Assembly: GCF_900155965.1 (NCBI RefSeq)
Contig: NZ_FTMG01000006.1
Location: 1 to 64,000 of the forward strand
DNA from: Mucilaginibacter lappiensis
GTDB taxonomy: Bacteria; Bacteroidota; Bacteroidia; Sphingobacteriales; Sphingobacteriaceae
Direction of reading: 5' to 3'
DNA length: 64,000 nucleotides
Shown here: positions 32,794-41,852 of the stretch, piece after piece
How positions within the stretch are numbered: position 1 is the first letter of the stretch
How the letters are laid out: each line of letters begins with the position of its first letter
Notes under the pieces: model-generated
What the model saw: only the letters and a program-made list of their open reading frames with translations
Database searches by the model: none
What the model was told of the DNA's origin: nothing
Program-made: the position numbers and the translations under genes

Positions 32794-33078
32794 TTAGTTA
32801 ATCAGCGTTGGGGCTTTCACGATCTGGCATATCATATTAATGATCGCGGCGGGGCCTTTGCCTCTTTTGGCCATTTTCTTAAACTTTTGCCATGCCTCTT
32901 CTATATCGATATTACTTTCGGGTTTTAGCAGTTCGCATATTTCCCATACCAGTTTAAACTGTGTAAAATATCTCAGATTATGCTTACTGGCAACTATCCA
33001 TTTGTCAATCGCATCTATTTCGGCAAGCTTGGCTTCGCCCAGCATATATTTTGTTAGTAACCTATCCATCGTGTTCAT
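32794..33078 (-). pseudogene. FecR-like anti-sigma remnant (N-terminal part only)
   Basis: 94 aa. The first ~70 residues match the N-terminal, cytoplasmic sigma-binding part of FecR proteins (MDRLLTKYMLGEAKLAEIDAI..., EEAWQKFKKM). The membrane helix, FecR domain and DUF4974 of a full protein (389 aa in the intact copy at 59959-61128) are missing; the frame ends in an unrelated 25-residue tail. It may be a decayed gene or a short soluble anti-sigma. Next to it lies what looks like the end of an ECF sigma gene. Confidence 0.6.
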
Positions 33079-33087
33079 ACTGGTAAA

Positions 33088-33282
33088 CTATAAGCTACTG
33101 GTTACATACCAAATGATCATGTGCAAATCGTCAACCAGCTTAAAATGAAGCGCTTTTAGGGCTCTATCTATATGGTTTTCCATTATTTTCACGGGGTTAT
33201 TGCTTTCGTGCTTTAATGCGTTAAAATTGTTTGGCTGGCACAGGTTTGTATTGTTCATGGTTTTATTGATGCTTATTTCCAC
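33088..33282 (-). pseudogene. Possible 3' remnant of an ECF sigma gene
   Basis: A 64-aa frame. IMENHIDRALKALHFKL resembles the last helix of Bacteroidota ECF sigma factors (compare RTVENQITMALKHLRG in the gene at 61268). The rest of the sigma factor is absent. It ends 9 bp before the FecR-like remnant, the normal sigma/anti-sigma spacing. A chance small frame remains possible. Confidence 0.4.
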
Positions 33283-33409
33283 TAAAACACGCCCCCGGGC
33301 TTTTACCCCTACCTGTACATAAAATTTATTTGGCTCACACCAGATTACTTGTAACGAATTTGAGATTGCGACGTCTTTTAGTTAGTTCCCCCATACTAAC
33401 CCTCATTAC

Positions 33410-34810
33410 ATGAAAAAGATAAGCTGCGCTGTTATTTTACTCCTGGCTTTCATCCATGCATTTTCACAGGAGAAAAAAGTAAAATCCTTTGCTGATGAAT
33501 ATGGCATCCAGGGTTTACAACTGGTTTATGTTAAAGGCAACAAGACCCAGGCCTACAACATCGGCACAGTGAATAAAGGCTCTGATAAAAAAGTAAGTTC
33601 CAATACCATTTTTGAGGCTGCCTCATTAAGTAAATGTGTTTTCGCCTACACGGTAATGCGTTTGTATGACAGGGGCGTCATTAGCCTGGATACACCACTA
33701 TTGCATTATACAGGTAGTTATGAACGGTTTGACCCTAAAGATGCCCGGTACGCTAAAATAACCGCAAGGATGGTATTAAGGCATACAACGGGTTTACCCA
33801 ACTGGGGCGATGATAAAGGTGCCCGGCTATTATTTACACCCGATAGCTGTTTCTCTTATTCGGGCGAAGGGTATGTGTTTTTACAAAAGGCCGTTGAAAA
33901 ACTAACGCATAAATCACTGAATGACCTGGCACAGGAAGAGGTGTTCACCCCTTTTAAAATGACCAGCAGCAGCTATGTGTGGGAAAATAAATTTGATACC
34001 CTGGCTGCATTTGGCAATAGCCCCGAAGCCATCAACCGGCATAAAAACGCCAACGCGGCTTATAGTTTGCTCACCACTGCCCATGATTATGCTCTTTTTT
34101 TACAGGCTCTATTAGCAGGCCATGGATTAAAACCAGCTACCCGGCAGCTGATGTTTGAAAAATCAAGTTCAGGAACCCGCTTCGGTCAACCCGTCATAGA
34201 GGCTAACCAGCATATTGACTGGGGACTTGGTGTAGGTTTGCAACAAAATGAACTGGGCAAAGCAATCTGGCATTGGGGCGATAACGGTAATTTTAAAGGA
34301 TTCTTTATCGCTTTTCCAGATCGGCAGGAGATCCTGGTGTATTTTACCCATAACCCATACGGCTTAAATATTACCGCCGATATATTGAACACGTTTTTTG
34401 GCAAGCAAACCTGGTGGCCGACCCAATGGAACGATTATGGATTTAAATCGCCAAAAGCAATGAAAAACTTGCGCGCAAAACTGGTCAAACATGGCTACAG
34501 CCATGCTATGGAAATAGTAGCAAAAGAAAAGAAAAAAGACCCCACTTATCAACTGCCCGAGGATGATCTAAACAGCCTGGGATATATGCTGATGTCTGAT
34601 AACAAAAAAAAGGATGCAGCAGAGGTATTTAAACTGAATACCAACTTATATCCAAACAGTGCCAATACTTATGACAGCCTGGCCGAGGCATATGAGGCCT
34701 TAGACGAAAGAGAGCTCGCCATTAAAAACTACAAACGTTCATTGGAATTAAATCCCCAAAATAATAATGCCGCGGAGCATATTAAGAAATTGGAACTACT
34801 ACCCCTTTAA
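33410..34810 (+). CDS. Serine hydrolase (beta-lactamase family) with TPR tail
   Basis: 466 aa. Signal peptide (1-19, ending AFSQ). Beta-lactamase/class C-like domain with SxxK in AASLSKCVF (about 71-79), a YSG tyrosine motif (about 155-157) and HWGDNG (about 284-289) in place of KTG. The C-terminal ~90 residues look like TPR repeats (AAEVFKLNTNLYPNSANTYDSLAEAYEALDERELAIKNYKRSLELNP). A periplasmic esterase or peptidase is more likely than a resistance enzyme. It overlaps the ArsR-like gene tail to tail by 12 bp. Confidence 0.88.
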   Translation: MKKISCAVILLLAFIHAFSQEKKVKSFADEYGIQGLQLVYVKGNKTQAYNIGTVNKGSDKKVSSNTIFEAASLSKCVFAYTVMRLYDRGVISLDTPLLHYTGSYERFDPKDARYAKITARMVLRHTTGLPNWGDDKGARLLFTPDSCFSYSGEGYVFLQKAVEKLTHKSLNDLAQEEVFTPFKMTSSSYVWENKFDTLAAFGNSPEAINRHKNANAAYSLLTTAHDYALFLQALLAGHGLKPATRQLMFEKSSSGTRFGQPVIEANQHIDWGLGVGLQQNELGKAIWHWGDNGNFKGFFIAFPDRQEILVYFTHNPYGLNITADILNTFFGKQTWWPTQWNDYGFKSPKAMKNLRAKLVKHGYSHAMEIVAKEKKKDPTYQLPEDDLNSLGYMLMSDNKKKDAAEVFKLNTNLYPNSANTYDSLAEAYEALDERELAIKNYKRSLELNPQNNNAAEHIKKLELLPL

Positions 34811-35488
34811 GTCGATGTTGAGACGTTGCTTTAGTTCAAACTCACCTTTGGAGGTGATGAGCAGGTTCCTTTTTTGATAAACCTTTCTGAACCAACCTTC
34901 CTTCAGGAAATATTGCAGCATAGCTGCCCCAAGACCACCCGCCAGGTGTGGGGTTTTCTCGGTCCAGTCGATACATTTCAGAGCAAGCGGTCTTTTGGCG
35001 ATAGTTAACTGCGGAACATCTATTTCCAACCCTTTAAACCAGCTAAGGCCCTGCGGAGTAACGCTAAATTCCTTGAGATGATCCGGATGATCGGCGATCA
35101 ACCCTTTTCTGAGTAGCGCTTCGGTTACCTGTACCCCGGCCTGCCCCGCCAGGTGATCATAACAGCTACGAGCCGCCCGCACTTCCCTTTGTGCATGGTT
35201 AAGACCTTTCGGTGCCGAAAAAACATTGCTCAGCGTTTCAACCGCCACTGCTATTTCGGGGTTGGCGTATACAAAATATTTGTGTTTCCCCTGTTTCTGC
35301 ACCTGAAGTATCCCGGCCTCTACCAGCTTTTTAAGATGGCTACTGGCCGACTGCGGTGTAATATTTGCCGCAATGGCCAGGTCGCCGGCAGATACAGGTT
35401 TGCCATCAAACAGCTCCCAGATCATAGCGGCGCGGGCCGGTTCGCCAAATAAAGCCGCCGCTTGTTTAAAACTACTCAGGTTAGTCAT
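34799..35488 (-). CDS. ArsR-type winged-helix regulator
   Basis: 229 aa. The N-terminal winged helix is clear: AALFGEPARAAMIWELFDGKPVSAGDLAIAANITPQSASSHLKKLVEAGILQVQKQGKHKYFVY, about residues 11-75. The longer C-terminal part is of the type seen in larger ArsR-like regulators. No metal-binding cysteine pair is evident in the helix-turn-helix. It probably forms an operon with the DinB gene that starts upstream (10-bp gap). Confidence 0.88.
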   Translation of the reverse strand: MTNLSSFKQAAALFGEPARAAMIWELFDGKPVSAGDLAIAANITPQSASSHLKKLVEAGILQVQKQGKHKYFVYANPEIAVAVETLSNVFSAPKGLNHAQREVRAARSCYDHLAGQAGVQVTEALLRKGLIADHPDHLKEFSVTPQGLSWFKGLEIDVPQLTIAKRPLALKCIDWTEKTPHLAGGLGAAMLQYFLKEGWFRKVYQKRNLLITSKGEFELKQRLNIDLKG

Positions 35489-35498
35489 TTTTTATCAG

Positions 35499-35969
35499 TT
35501 AATCCCATATTTCGGGACGGTCTACATTCATTGTTCTTAGGTACGATAGCAGTTGGCCGGTGTGTATAGCTTCGTGATAAGCTATTCTCAATAAATAATC
35601 GCCCAGTTTACGCCGCTGATTTAAGGCAGGCCTCACAATCTCTATTTCGTCCAGATCCTGATCAGACAGTTTATTGATCCAGTCCATAAACGCCGACACA
35701 TAAAGCTTGCTAAATTCTATTTCCTGCTCAATGCTCATCAAAGGTTTATCCTGCCATGGTGTGATCAATTCTCCGGGGTCGCCGCGATGAATAGCTATCT
35801 GCTGATAAATATACTGGCTTTCTATCATATGCCGTACCATTGCTATACAGCTCATCGCATCAGCATCGGGTTTCCAATCATATTTATCTTCGGGTATGCC
35901 CAGCCACACTTTAGTGCTGCGGCGTCTTACTTCTGCAAAATTTAAACAGATTAATTCTCTTGTATCCAC
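35499..35969 (-). CDS. DinB family protein
   Basis: 156 aa four-helix bundle of the DinB superfamily, with RHMIESQYIYQQI near 46-58 and YHEAIHTGQLLSYL near 131-144 carrying the three expected histidines. It is first in a unit with an ArsR-like regulator. A thiol-linked detoxification role is common for this superfamily but not shown here. Paralogous in type to 2770-3255. Confidence 0.85.
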   Translation of the reverse strand: MDTRELICLNFAEVRRRSTKVWLGIPEDKYDWKPDADAMSCIAMVRHMIESQYIYQQIAIHRGDPGELITPWQDKPLMSIEQEIEFSKLYVSAFMDWINKLSDQDLDEIEIVRPALNQRRKLGDYLLRIAYHEAIHTGQLLSYLRTMNVDRPEIWD

Positions 35970-36051
35970 GTTGTGTATTATTTAAAATACAATGATACAG
36001 CTAATAAATGGCTAACACTTCGGTTTGGATTGAACTGTTCCCTTAAAAAGC

Positions 36052-36083
36052 AACAGCCCAACCTTGTTAGGGGCCGGGCTGTT
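36052..36083. other. GC-rich hairpin between divergent genes
   Basis: AACAGCCC (36052-36059) pairs with GGGCTGTT (36076-36083). The right side CCGGGCTGTTTGCT is the same as in copies A and B of the 9880/61875 element, but the following sequence is not. Since the genes on either side are transcribed away from it, it is not an ordinary terminator. Confidence 0.5.
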
Positions 36084-36194
36084 TGCTACACACAAATTAA
36101 AAAATTAAACCTTATCAAATATGTAACACGCGTAGATGCTTTTACCCTTACGGTGGAGTGAAAATTAATTTAATTGGTGATGAAAGAACCGGAT

Positions 36195-36275
36195 GTTATG
36201 CTGAGCGCCATCGAAGCATGGTGGGCAGGCCTCTCCGCGCGAGTCTTCGACAGGCTCAGACTGACAGCCCTTTTT
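36195..36275 (+). repeat. REP-like repeat R1, copy b
   Basis: Matches 5941-6020 for most of its length (ATGGTGGGC, CGAGTCTTCGACAGGCTCAGACTGACAGCCC). It lies upstream of the AraC gene and forms part of a false N-terminal extension starting at 36174. Confidence 0.85.
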
Positions 36276-36386
36276 GTTGTTATCTATTCAGGAAACGCAT
36301 ATGATGCGTCTCTACATTTATTTTATTGTAATAGAGACACATCACATGTGTCTCCCAAATCTCCCAAGTATTGTTTAATTTGCATC

Positions 36387-37280
36387 ATGGCACTATCCGC
36401 AAAAGATCAGATCATACCGCAATACTCCTTCCAGGAAATGTTTCCTACAGGCAATGGCATGTTTGAACTGGTTGAAGCCAAAGGGCAGTTCAACAAGCAT
36501 AAAGCAATGTTCCTGGTACCGCACCGGCGGGATTATTACCAGCTGGGACTGGTTGATGAAGGCGATGGGCGGCATTGGGTCGATTCTACCTTATACCAGC
36601 TTGATCCGGATTCTTTTTACTTTTCTACACCGCAGCAGGTGCATATCAAGGAGCAGGCCGAGCCATTCATGGGTGTAAATATTTGCTTTACCCGGGAATT
36701 TATTGAACTGGAAAATAACCGGCTGTTCCGGAACCTGCCCATCATTACTAATCCCCAAAACGGTCATGAGCTTAAACTGCAAACTGCCGACCGCGATTTT
36801 ATACGCCACATTATCGGCCTAATGCTGGAAGAGAAACATCAGCACCAAAGCTGGAAAAATGCGGCTTTACAGGCTTATCTACATAGTCTGCTCATCTATC
36901 TTAGTCGCCTTTATGAGCAGCAGTTTATCGCTACCGAGCAAAATACCGACCGGCAATTGCTCCACCGGTTTACCACCTTGATAGCGGAGCACTACCTGCA
37001 GTTGCACGAAGTAGCCGCTTATGCGCAGCTGCTGCATATTTCCACAGGGCATTTAACAGCCATTGTGAAGGCTCAAAGCGGCAAAACGCCTATTCGGCAT
37101 ATCCATGAACGGTTAATGGTTGAAGCTAAGCGCCTGCTTTTTCATACCGAACACTCCGTAAAAGAAATTGCCTTTGAGCTGGGTTTTGAAGATGATGCCT
37201 ACTTTAACCGTTTCTTTAAACGGCTGGAAAATTCAACACCAACGGAGTATCGCAAATCCATCCTCGAAATTTACCGTTAA
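36387..37280 (+). CDS. AraC family transcriptional regulator
   Basis: 297 aa from the ATG at 36387. An in-frame ATG at 36174 would add 71 residues encoded by an R1 repeat and unlike regulators, so it is rejected. The N-terminal cupin (HRRDYYQLGLVDEGDGRHWVDSTLYQLDPDSFYFSTPQQVH) and C-terminal AraC helix-turn-helix pair (LHISTGHLTAIVKAQSGKTPIRHIHERLMVEAKRLL; FELGFEDDAYFNRFFKRLENSTPTEYRK) are complete. It may control the SnoaL-like gene that follows 68 bp downstream. Confidence 0.9.
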   Translation: MALSAKDQIIPQYSFQEMFPTGNGMFELVEAKGQFNKHKAMFLVPHRRDYYQLGLVDEGDGRHWVDSTLYQLDPDSFYFSTPQQVHIKEQAEPFMGVNICFTREFIELENNRLFRNLPIITNPQNGHELKLQTADRDFIRHIIGLMLEEKHQHQSWKNAALQAYLHSLLIYLSRLYEQQFIATEQNTDRQLLHRFTTLIAEHYLQLHEVAAYAQLLHISTGHLTAIVKAQSGKTPIRHIHERLMVEAKRLLFHTEHSVKEIAFELGFEDDAYFNRFFKRLENSTPTEYRKSILEIYR

Positions 37281-37348
37281 TGCACCGTTTTGTACCATAC
37301 CCTTTAAACCTTGCGGGATAATTTTGCCGCTACATAAAATATAGAAAC

Positions 37349-37759
37349 ATGACAGAACAGGAATTAAATAAAGCGGTAGTAACCCGTTTTCAGCACGAGG
37401 TTTTAGAACAAGGCGATTTTAACGCATACCGGGAAATTGTAAGTCCGGATTTTATAAACCATTCCGTCCCGGCAGGTACAGATAACGGTTTCCAGTCTAC
37501 TTTTGATTTTATAGATCAGGTGGTAAAAAAGGCGTTCCCGGATCTTCGGATAGAGATTAAAACCATGGTAGCCGAAGGCAATAAAGTATTTACCCACAAA
37601 CTAATGCATGGCACGCATACCGGTGAATTTATGGGAATAAAAGGTAGCGGCAAACAAGTGGTGATACCTATTATGGATATTATTTATTTAAAAGACGGCA
37701 TCTATACCGATCACTGGGGTATCAGGGATATACAGGATGTGGTAAAAAAGGCGAATTAG
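37349..37759 (+). CDS. SnoaL-like ester cyclase family protein
   Basis: 136 aa, a single SnoaL-like polyketide-cyclase domain: VSPDFINHSVPAGTDNGFQSTFDFIDQVVKKAFPDLRIEIKTMVAEGNKVFTHKLMHGTHTGEFMGI is the family pattern, with the His in FINHS and the final DHWGIRD. Cytoplasmic. The family often hydrolyses or cyclises small esters, but the substrate here is unknown. A -7 box TAATTTTG lies at 37319-37326. Confidence 0.88.
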   Translation: MTEQELNKAVVTRFQHEVLEQGDFNAYREIVSPDFINHSVPAGTDNGFQSTFDFIDQVVKKAFPDLRIEIKTMVAEGNKVFTHKLMHGTHTGEFMGIKGSGKQVVIPIMDIIYLKDGIYTDHWGIRDIQDVVKKAN

Positions 37760-37798
37760 GTTTTAACAAGATGCCATGCCGAGTGTTAAAATAGAGCT

Positions 37799-37880
37799 GT
37801 CATGGTGAGCTCCGTCGAACCATGGTGGGCAGGCCTCTGCGCGCGAGTCTTCGACAAGCTCAGACTGACAGGCCTTTTTT
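37799..37880 (+). repeat. REP-like repeat R1, copy c
   Basis: Close to copy a: GTCATGGTGAGC, CCATGGTGGGC, GAGTCTTCGACAAGCTCAGACTGACAGG. It lies between convergent genes. Confidence 0.85.
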
Positions 37881-37925
37881 TATATCCCTTTGACAAGCTT
37901 AAGGTGGCAGACCGATTAATTATCC

Positions 37926-38411
37926 TCAGAGCCGCCATTTGAATGCCTTGGGATCAACGGCCCGGCTGATGCACAGGATGCCTTCCAGGTGATCGTATTC
38001 GTGCTGCAGCAGTTCGGCCAGATCATCTTCCATATGCCATTCCTGCGGCTGCCAGTCTTCATCAAGATATTTGATAGTTAGTTTTTGATGGCGCGCTACT
38101 TTCACCAGCAGATTAGGAAAACTCATGCAGTCGTCCCAAAGTTCAAACTTTTCGTCGCTCAATTCAATAAATTCAGGATTAATGAAAACGGTTGGCTGGT
38201 CGATATTCATATAGATCAGCCTTTTCATGATCCCTAATTGGGGTGCTGCTATCGCCCTGCCAAAATTGTATTTAGCACGAATCCCCTGCATCACATTTTC
38301 CATATCGGCTACCCAGCCAGGCACTAATGGAAGATCGGTTTGCAAAACAGGTTCGCACTTTTCATATAACCTGGGGTCGCCCAGGAGTAACAGGTCGGCT
38401 AATGTTTTCAT
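37926..38411 (-). CDS. Peptide deformylase-like protein, atypical motifs
   Basis: 161 aa. The three deformylase motifs are present in altered form: GRAIAAPQ at 51-58 (GxGxAAxQ expected), DDCMS at 93-97 (EGCxS expected; Cys95) and HEYDH at 137-141. Metal ligands Cys95, His137 and His141 and the catalytic Glu138 are kept. The changes resemble type III or secondary deformylase-like proteins, so this is probably not the housekeeping enzyme. It starts 1 bp after the GH130 stop and is the last gene of the sugar locus. Confidence 0.8.
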   Translation of the reverse strand: MKTLADLLLLGDPRLYEKCEPVLQTDLPLVPGWVADMENVMQGIRAKYNFGRAIAAPQLGIMKRLIYMNIDQPTVFINPEFIELSDEKFELWDDCMSFPNLLVKVARHQKLTIKYLDEDWQPQEWHMEDDLAELLQHEYDHLEGILCISRAVDPKAFKWRL

Positions 38412-38412
38412 A

Positions 38413-39585
38413 TTATTTAACGGGGCTCACGGCCACGGCTATTTTTGAATCGGCGGTGCCATAATATAGATACCACTTATTGTCAAATATAGCCAAACCC
38501 TCCACAAAACAAACCTGGTTTACCTGTCCAGAACGCTCGTATGGTTTTTCGGGCTTCATAAAATAATGATCCAGGCGTTTGATCAGTTTAGTAGGATCAT
38601 TCTTGTCAAACAAAGCTTGCGATGCAGTATAAGTACCCTCGGCCAGTAATAAGTCACCGAAGGATGGCACATTGCGGCTGTTATAGATCAGCACAATACC
38701 CCTATCGGTCAGGATAGCCGGCGGACCAGATTCCACCAGGTCGCTATCGAATTTACCTTCTCGGGTAGGCAGGGCTATTTTGAGTTCGGGCATGTTGAGC
38801 GCCTGCGACCGTAATTTTACAGGAGGCTTTTCGCCTGCCTGCATTTTTACAGGCGTCCAGTTAATCAGGTCAGTTGAAGTGGCTGTCCATATCTGGGTAT
38901 CGCCCCAATACATCCAGTACTTGCCGTTAATTTTGGTGGCGATCACTTTGCCATTTTTCTTATAAGTAGATACGATAGAGCCCGATTTACTCCATTTACC
39001 GGCATACTTACCGCTATCAGCTTTGGCAAACACGCTGCCATGCTTTTTCCAGTTGATCAAATCGGTTGAGGTAGCTATCAGCAAACGAGCTGTAGTACCA
39101 TCAAAAGCGGTGTAGGTCATGTAATAAGTACCATGACCATCCTCTACAACCCGCGGATCTTCGCAGCCACCCTGCCATTCCAGTTTTTGGTAATCGTCCT
39201 TATCGGGATATAATACCGGCGTTGGTTTACGCACAAAATGCGTGGCATCTGTACTCACGGCCAGTCCTATACGTGATGTACCCGCGGGTTTGCCGGTACT
39301 ATCCTGCGCCCGGTAAAGCATCCAGATTTTGCCGCCACGGTTTACGATAGCCGGGTTAAACACATCCTTAACCTCCCACAAAACTTTGGTTTTTAATATA
39401 GGGTCGATAAAGCTCCCCCTCCCCGGCCCTAAAACCGGGTTAACACTATCCAACTTGGTGAAAGGTAAAATAGCCCAGTTATCGGCCGTATCCACCTTAA
39501 CCACGGCTTTCTTTTGGTTACTCTGGCACCCCCCAAGGGTTATGGCAGCAGCAATACATGAAATGACAATAAAATTCAGTTTCAT
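38413..39585 (-). CDS. GH130-family lipoprotein
   Basis: 390 aa with lipobox LGGC (Cys20). The five-bladed propeller of GH130 is indicated by SRIGLAVSTDATHFVRKPTPVL (about 104-125) and GGCEDPRVV (139-147). The Asp of EDPR lies in the active site of the family. GH130 enzymes are phosphorylases or hydrolases acting on beta-linked mannosides or glucosides. Being a lipoprotein with no phosphate supply outside the cell, this one is more likely a hydrolase. It lies between GH65 and the deformylase-like gene. Confidence 0.8.
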   Translation of the reverse strand: MKLNFIVISCIAAAITLGGCQSNQKKAVVKVDTADNWAILPFTKLDSVNPVLGPGRGSFIDPILKTKVLWEVKDVFNPAIVNRGGKIWMLYRAQDSTGKPAGTSRIGLAVSTDATHFVRKPTPVLYPDKDDYQKLEWQGGCEDPRVVEDGHGTYYMTYTAFDGTTARLLIATSTDLINWKKHGSVFAKADSGKYAGKWSKSGSIVSTYKKNGKVIATKINGKYWMYWGDTQIWTATSTDLINWTPVKMQAGEKPPVKLRSQALNMPELKIALPTREGKFDSDLVESGPPAILTDRGIVLIYNSRNVPSFGDLLLAEGTYTASQALFDKNDPTKLIKRLDHYFMKPEKPYERSGQVNQVCFVEGLAIFDNKWYLYYGTADSKIAVAVSPVK

Positions 39586-39592
39586 AGATGGT

Positions 39593-39740
39593 AAGAATCA
39601 AGATATTAAAACTAAGAGTCAAGATAGCAAACAAAAAGACTAACCATAAAGTTCTTTGTTTTAATATTAATTACGAAGTCGTTGTGCCTTTGCGTAATTA
39701 ATATTTGTTTGTCCTGATTCTTGATTCTAATATCTTGTCT
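39593..39740. repeat. Nested word-built palindromes, GH130/GH65 gap
   Basis: The outer arm 39593-39608 (AAGAATCAAGATATTA) is echoed in reverse near 39717-39736. The inner arms AATATTAATTACG (39663-39675) and CGTAATTAATATT (39693-39705) are a perfect 13-bp pair. Fills the whole gap between the two enzyme genes. Confidence 0.7.
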
Positions 39741-39751
39741 CTTTTACAAGG

Positions 39752-41785
39752 TCACTTTACCACATATGTTTTTTTATCGATGCCGACACCGGTTATCGTT
39801 AACGATTTCCAGTTTTTGGGTAGCTTGCTTTTGATTTGCACGATGCCTTCGGGGGTAATATCCAACCCGCCAAAACCCATCAGTAAACTTTGAATAATAC
39901 CTCCGGCACCAGTCGCGAAATAAGGATTGGTACCACCCTTGGTTTCGGCAATAACCCGGAATGGCGGCAACAGGTTGGGCTCATAAGCATCCTTAAAAAA
40001 ATGATACGCTTTATCACCATTACCTAAGCGGGCATACAGCAAAGTAAATATACCTTGCGTCATGGCAGGAGTACCTTCGTTAGGCACCCGGGTTTCGTAA
40101 TATTCCAGGTCTTTTTTAATCTGTGCCGGGTCAGTGATAGTTTTGAGCGGATAAGCCAGCAGGTTTACATCGGCCTGTTTAATGCCTTCACCTTTATAGC
40201 TGGCAAATTCTTTGGTAACACCATCGGGAAATTTCAGGATCGGGATATTTTGCTCTACCTGTTGCCAATCGGGGTCGGCAGTGATACCCAATATTTTGGC
40301 AGCGGCCGCAGCGGCTTGCAGATTGGCTTTGGCAGCAGCATTGGTATAGGCGTTGTTATCCACATTTTCGGCCCACTCATCGGCAGCTACTACGTCCTTA
40401 ATATCGTAGTGACCGTCGCCGTTACGTTCTACACGGCTTGCCCAAAAGTCGGCTGTTGCCGATAGTATCGGCCAGCCTTTTTCCTGCAGCCATTGTTTAT
40501 CCTGGGTAACACAATAGTAGTTCCAGGCGGCCAGGGCTACATCGGCGGTAATATGATGTTCAAACGGCCCGCTCAAGGCCCATACCGGGGTTTCCTCCAC
40601 GCCGCTATCGGCACTTTCCCAGGGATACATGGCACCTTTGTATCCATGCGAAAAAGCGTTTTGCTTTGCGGCCACTAATCGCTGAAAACGGTATTCGACC
40701 AATGACTTGGCAATATCCGGATGCATCACCAACAAAGCCGGGTACATCCACAAATCGGCATCCCAAAAAACGTGACCATTATAACCTAAACCCGACAAAC
40801 CCATGGGCGATGGCGAATAAGCAGTACCGGCACGCGAAAAGGAATACAGGTGATATAACATGCTGTGTACATCTTGCTGGGCCTGCGCGTCTCCTTCAAT
40901 TTTGATGTCGCTTTTCCAAAGCTCATCCCAGGCTTGTTCATGGTATTTGATCAGACGGTCTCTGCCTTCCAGTTTGGCAAACATGGTGAGGCGCTCGGCC
41001 TGGTTCAGCGGATCGGCATCATGTGCCGAGGTAATAGACGAACCAGCCAAGGCGTATTGATACATTTGCCCTGCGGCGATGGATTTGCTAAACTTCATCA
41101 GGTGCATGTTATTATCCCACATCTCGTGAATCACCCTGGGCTCCTGACCATGTTGCTCGTTAAACAAAAACGTGTTAGACGCACAAAGCTGCAGTTTACC
41201 CGTCGGGCTTTTAGCGGTTGATGTTAATAGGCTAATGGTTACATGCGGCCTGTCAATTTCGTTATAGTAGTTCTGTACTTCTTTTAATGCATCCGGCGCT
41301 TCCATGACACTGGCCGCTGTAATTTTGATGGCTTTTTTTGCCGTGATGCTGATATCCATCAACACCGTAAAAGGCAGCTGCCTTAACGAATAGTAAGTGT
41401 ATTTAACGGAGGCCACATCACCATAATCAAAAGTGGTGGTGAAAGCGGCATGCTGCATATCCAGCTCCTGTTTAAAGTTGTTAATATTTTTAGCATCAAT
41501 ACGTTTGTCGTTTATCTCCAGGTACATGCTGAGCAGATTAAAACTGTTCAGAAAGTTGCTCACCCGGCCACGACCATACAAATCATACGCCCCTGCAAGC
41601 ACTACATTTTTCACCTTAAATGGCTCGGGCGACGATACAATGCCGATCATGCCATTGGCCACTGTAATACCATAATAGTTGGCTGGGTCTATCTTATCGG
41701 CTTTTATTTTCCAGGCATCCTGAGCTTTTGATATGGTTGTACCTAAACAACAAAAGCCGATCAATAATATGTATATTTTGTTCAT
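39752..41785 (-). CDS. Secreted GH65-family glycoside hydrolase/phosphorylase
   Basis: 677 aa from the ATG at 41785, which gives a proper signal peptide (MNKIYILLIGFCCLGTTISKAQ). The (alpha/alpha)6 catalytic core has DEWAENVDNNAYTN, with Glu470 the likely catalytic acid of GH65. The family comprises trehalose, maltose and kojibiose phosphorylases, and a secreted kojibiose hydrolase is known from Flavobacterium. A signal peptide argues for the hydrolase type here (inference). Partner genes: SusC/D, GH130 and trehalase. Confidence 0.85.
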   Translation of the reverse strand: MNKIYILLIGFCCLGTTISKAQDAWKIKADKIDPANYYGITVANGMIGIVSSPEPFKVKNVVLAGAYDLYGRGRVSNFLNSFNLLSMYLEINDKRIDAKNINNFKQELDMQHAAFTTTFDYGDVASVKYTYYSLRQLPFTVLMDISITAKKAIKITAASVMEAPDALKEVQNYYNEIDRPHVTISLLTSTAKSPTGKLQLCASNTFLFNEQHGQEPRVIHEMWDNNMHLMKFSKSIAAGQMYQYALAGSSITSAHDADPLNQAERLTMFAKLEGRDRLIKYHEQAWDELWKSDIKIEGDAQAQQDVHSMLYHLYSFSRAGTAYSPSPMGLSGLGYNGHVFWDADLWMYPALLVMHPDIAKSLVEYRFQRLVAAKQNAFSHGYKGAMYPWESADSGVEETPVWALSGPFEHHITADVALAAWNYYCVTQDKQWLQEKGWPILSATADFWASRVERNGDGHYDIKDVVAADEWAENVDNNAYTNAAAKANLQAAAAAAKILGITADPDWQQVEQNIPILKFPDGVTKEFASYKGEGIKQADVNLLAYPLKTITDPAQIKKDLEYYETRVPNEGTPAMTQGIFTLLYARLGNGDKAYHFFKDAYEPNLLPPFRVIAETKGGTNPYFATGAGGIIQSLLMGFGGLDITPEGIVQIKSKLPKNWKSLTITGVGIDKKTYVVK

Positions 41786-41852
41786 ATCAATTATTCTATT
41801 TAAAACCAAAGTGGTTTGCAAACTGAGCAGGGGCCCCATTGTTTTAACCGTG

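Noticed and set aside
33410..34810. Antibiotic resistance beta-lactamase
   Set aside because: SxxK class-C-like serine hydrolase with a TPR tail and HWG in place of KTG; such proteins are mostly esterases or peptidases.
36052..36083. Third full copy of the 9880/61875 element
   Set aside because: Only the hairpin's outer arms and the CTGTTTG end match; no core or tail follows.
36174..36386. 71-residue N-terminal extension of the AraC regulator
   Set aside because: Encoded by an R1 repeat copy and unlike any regulator domain.
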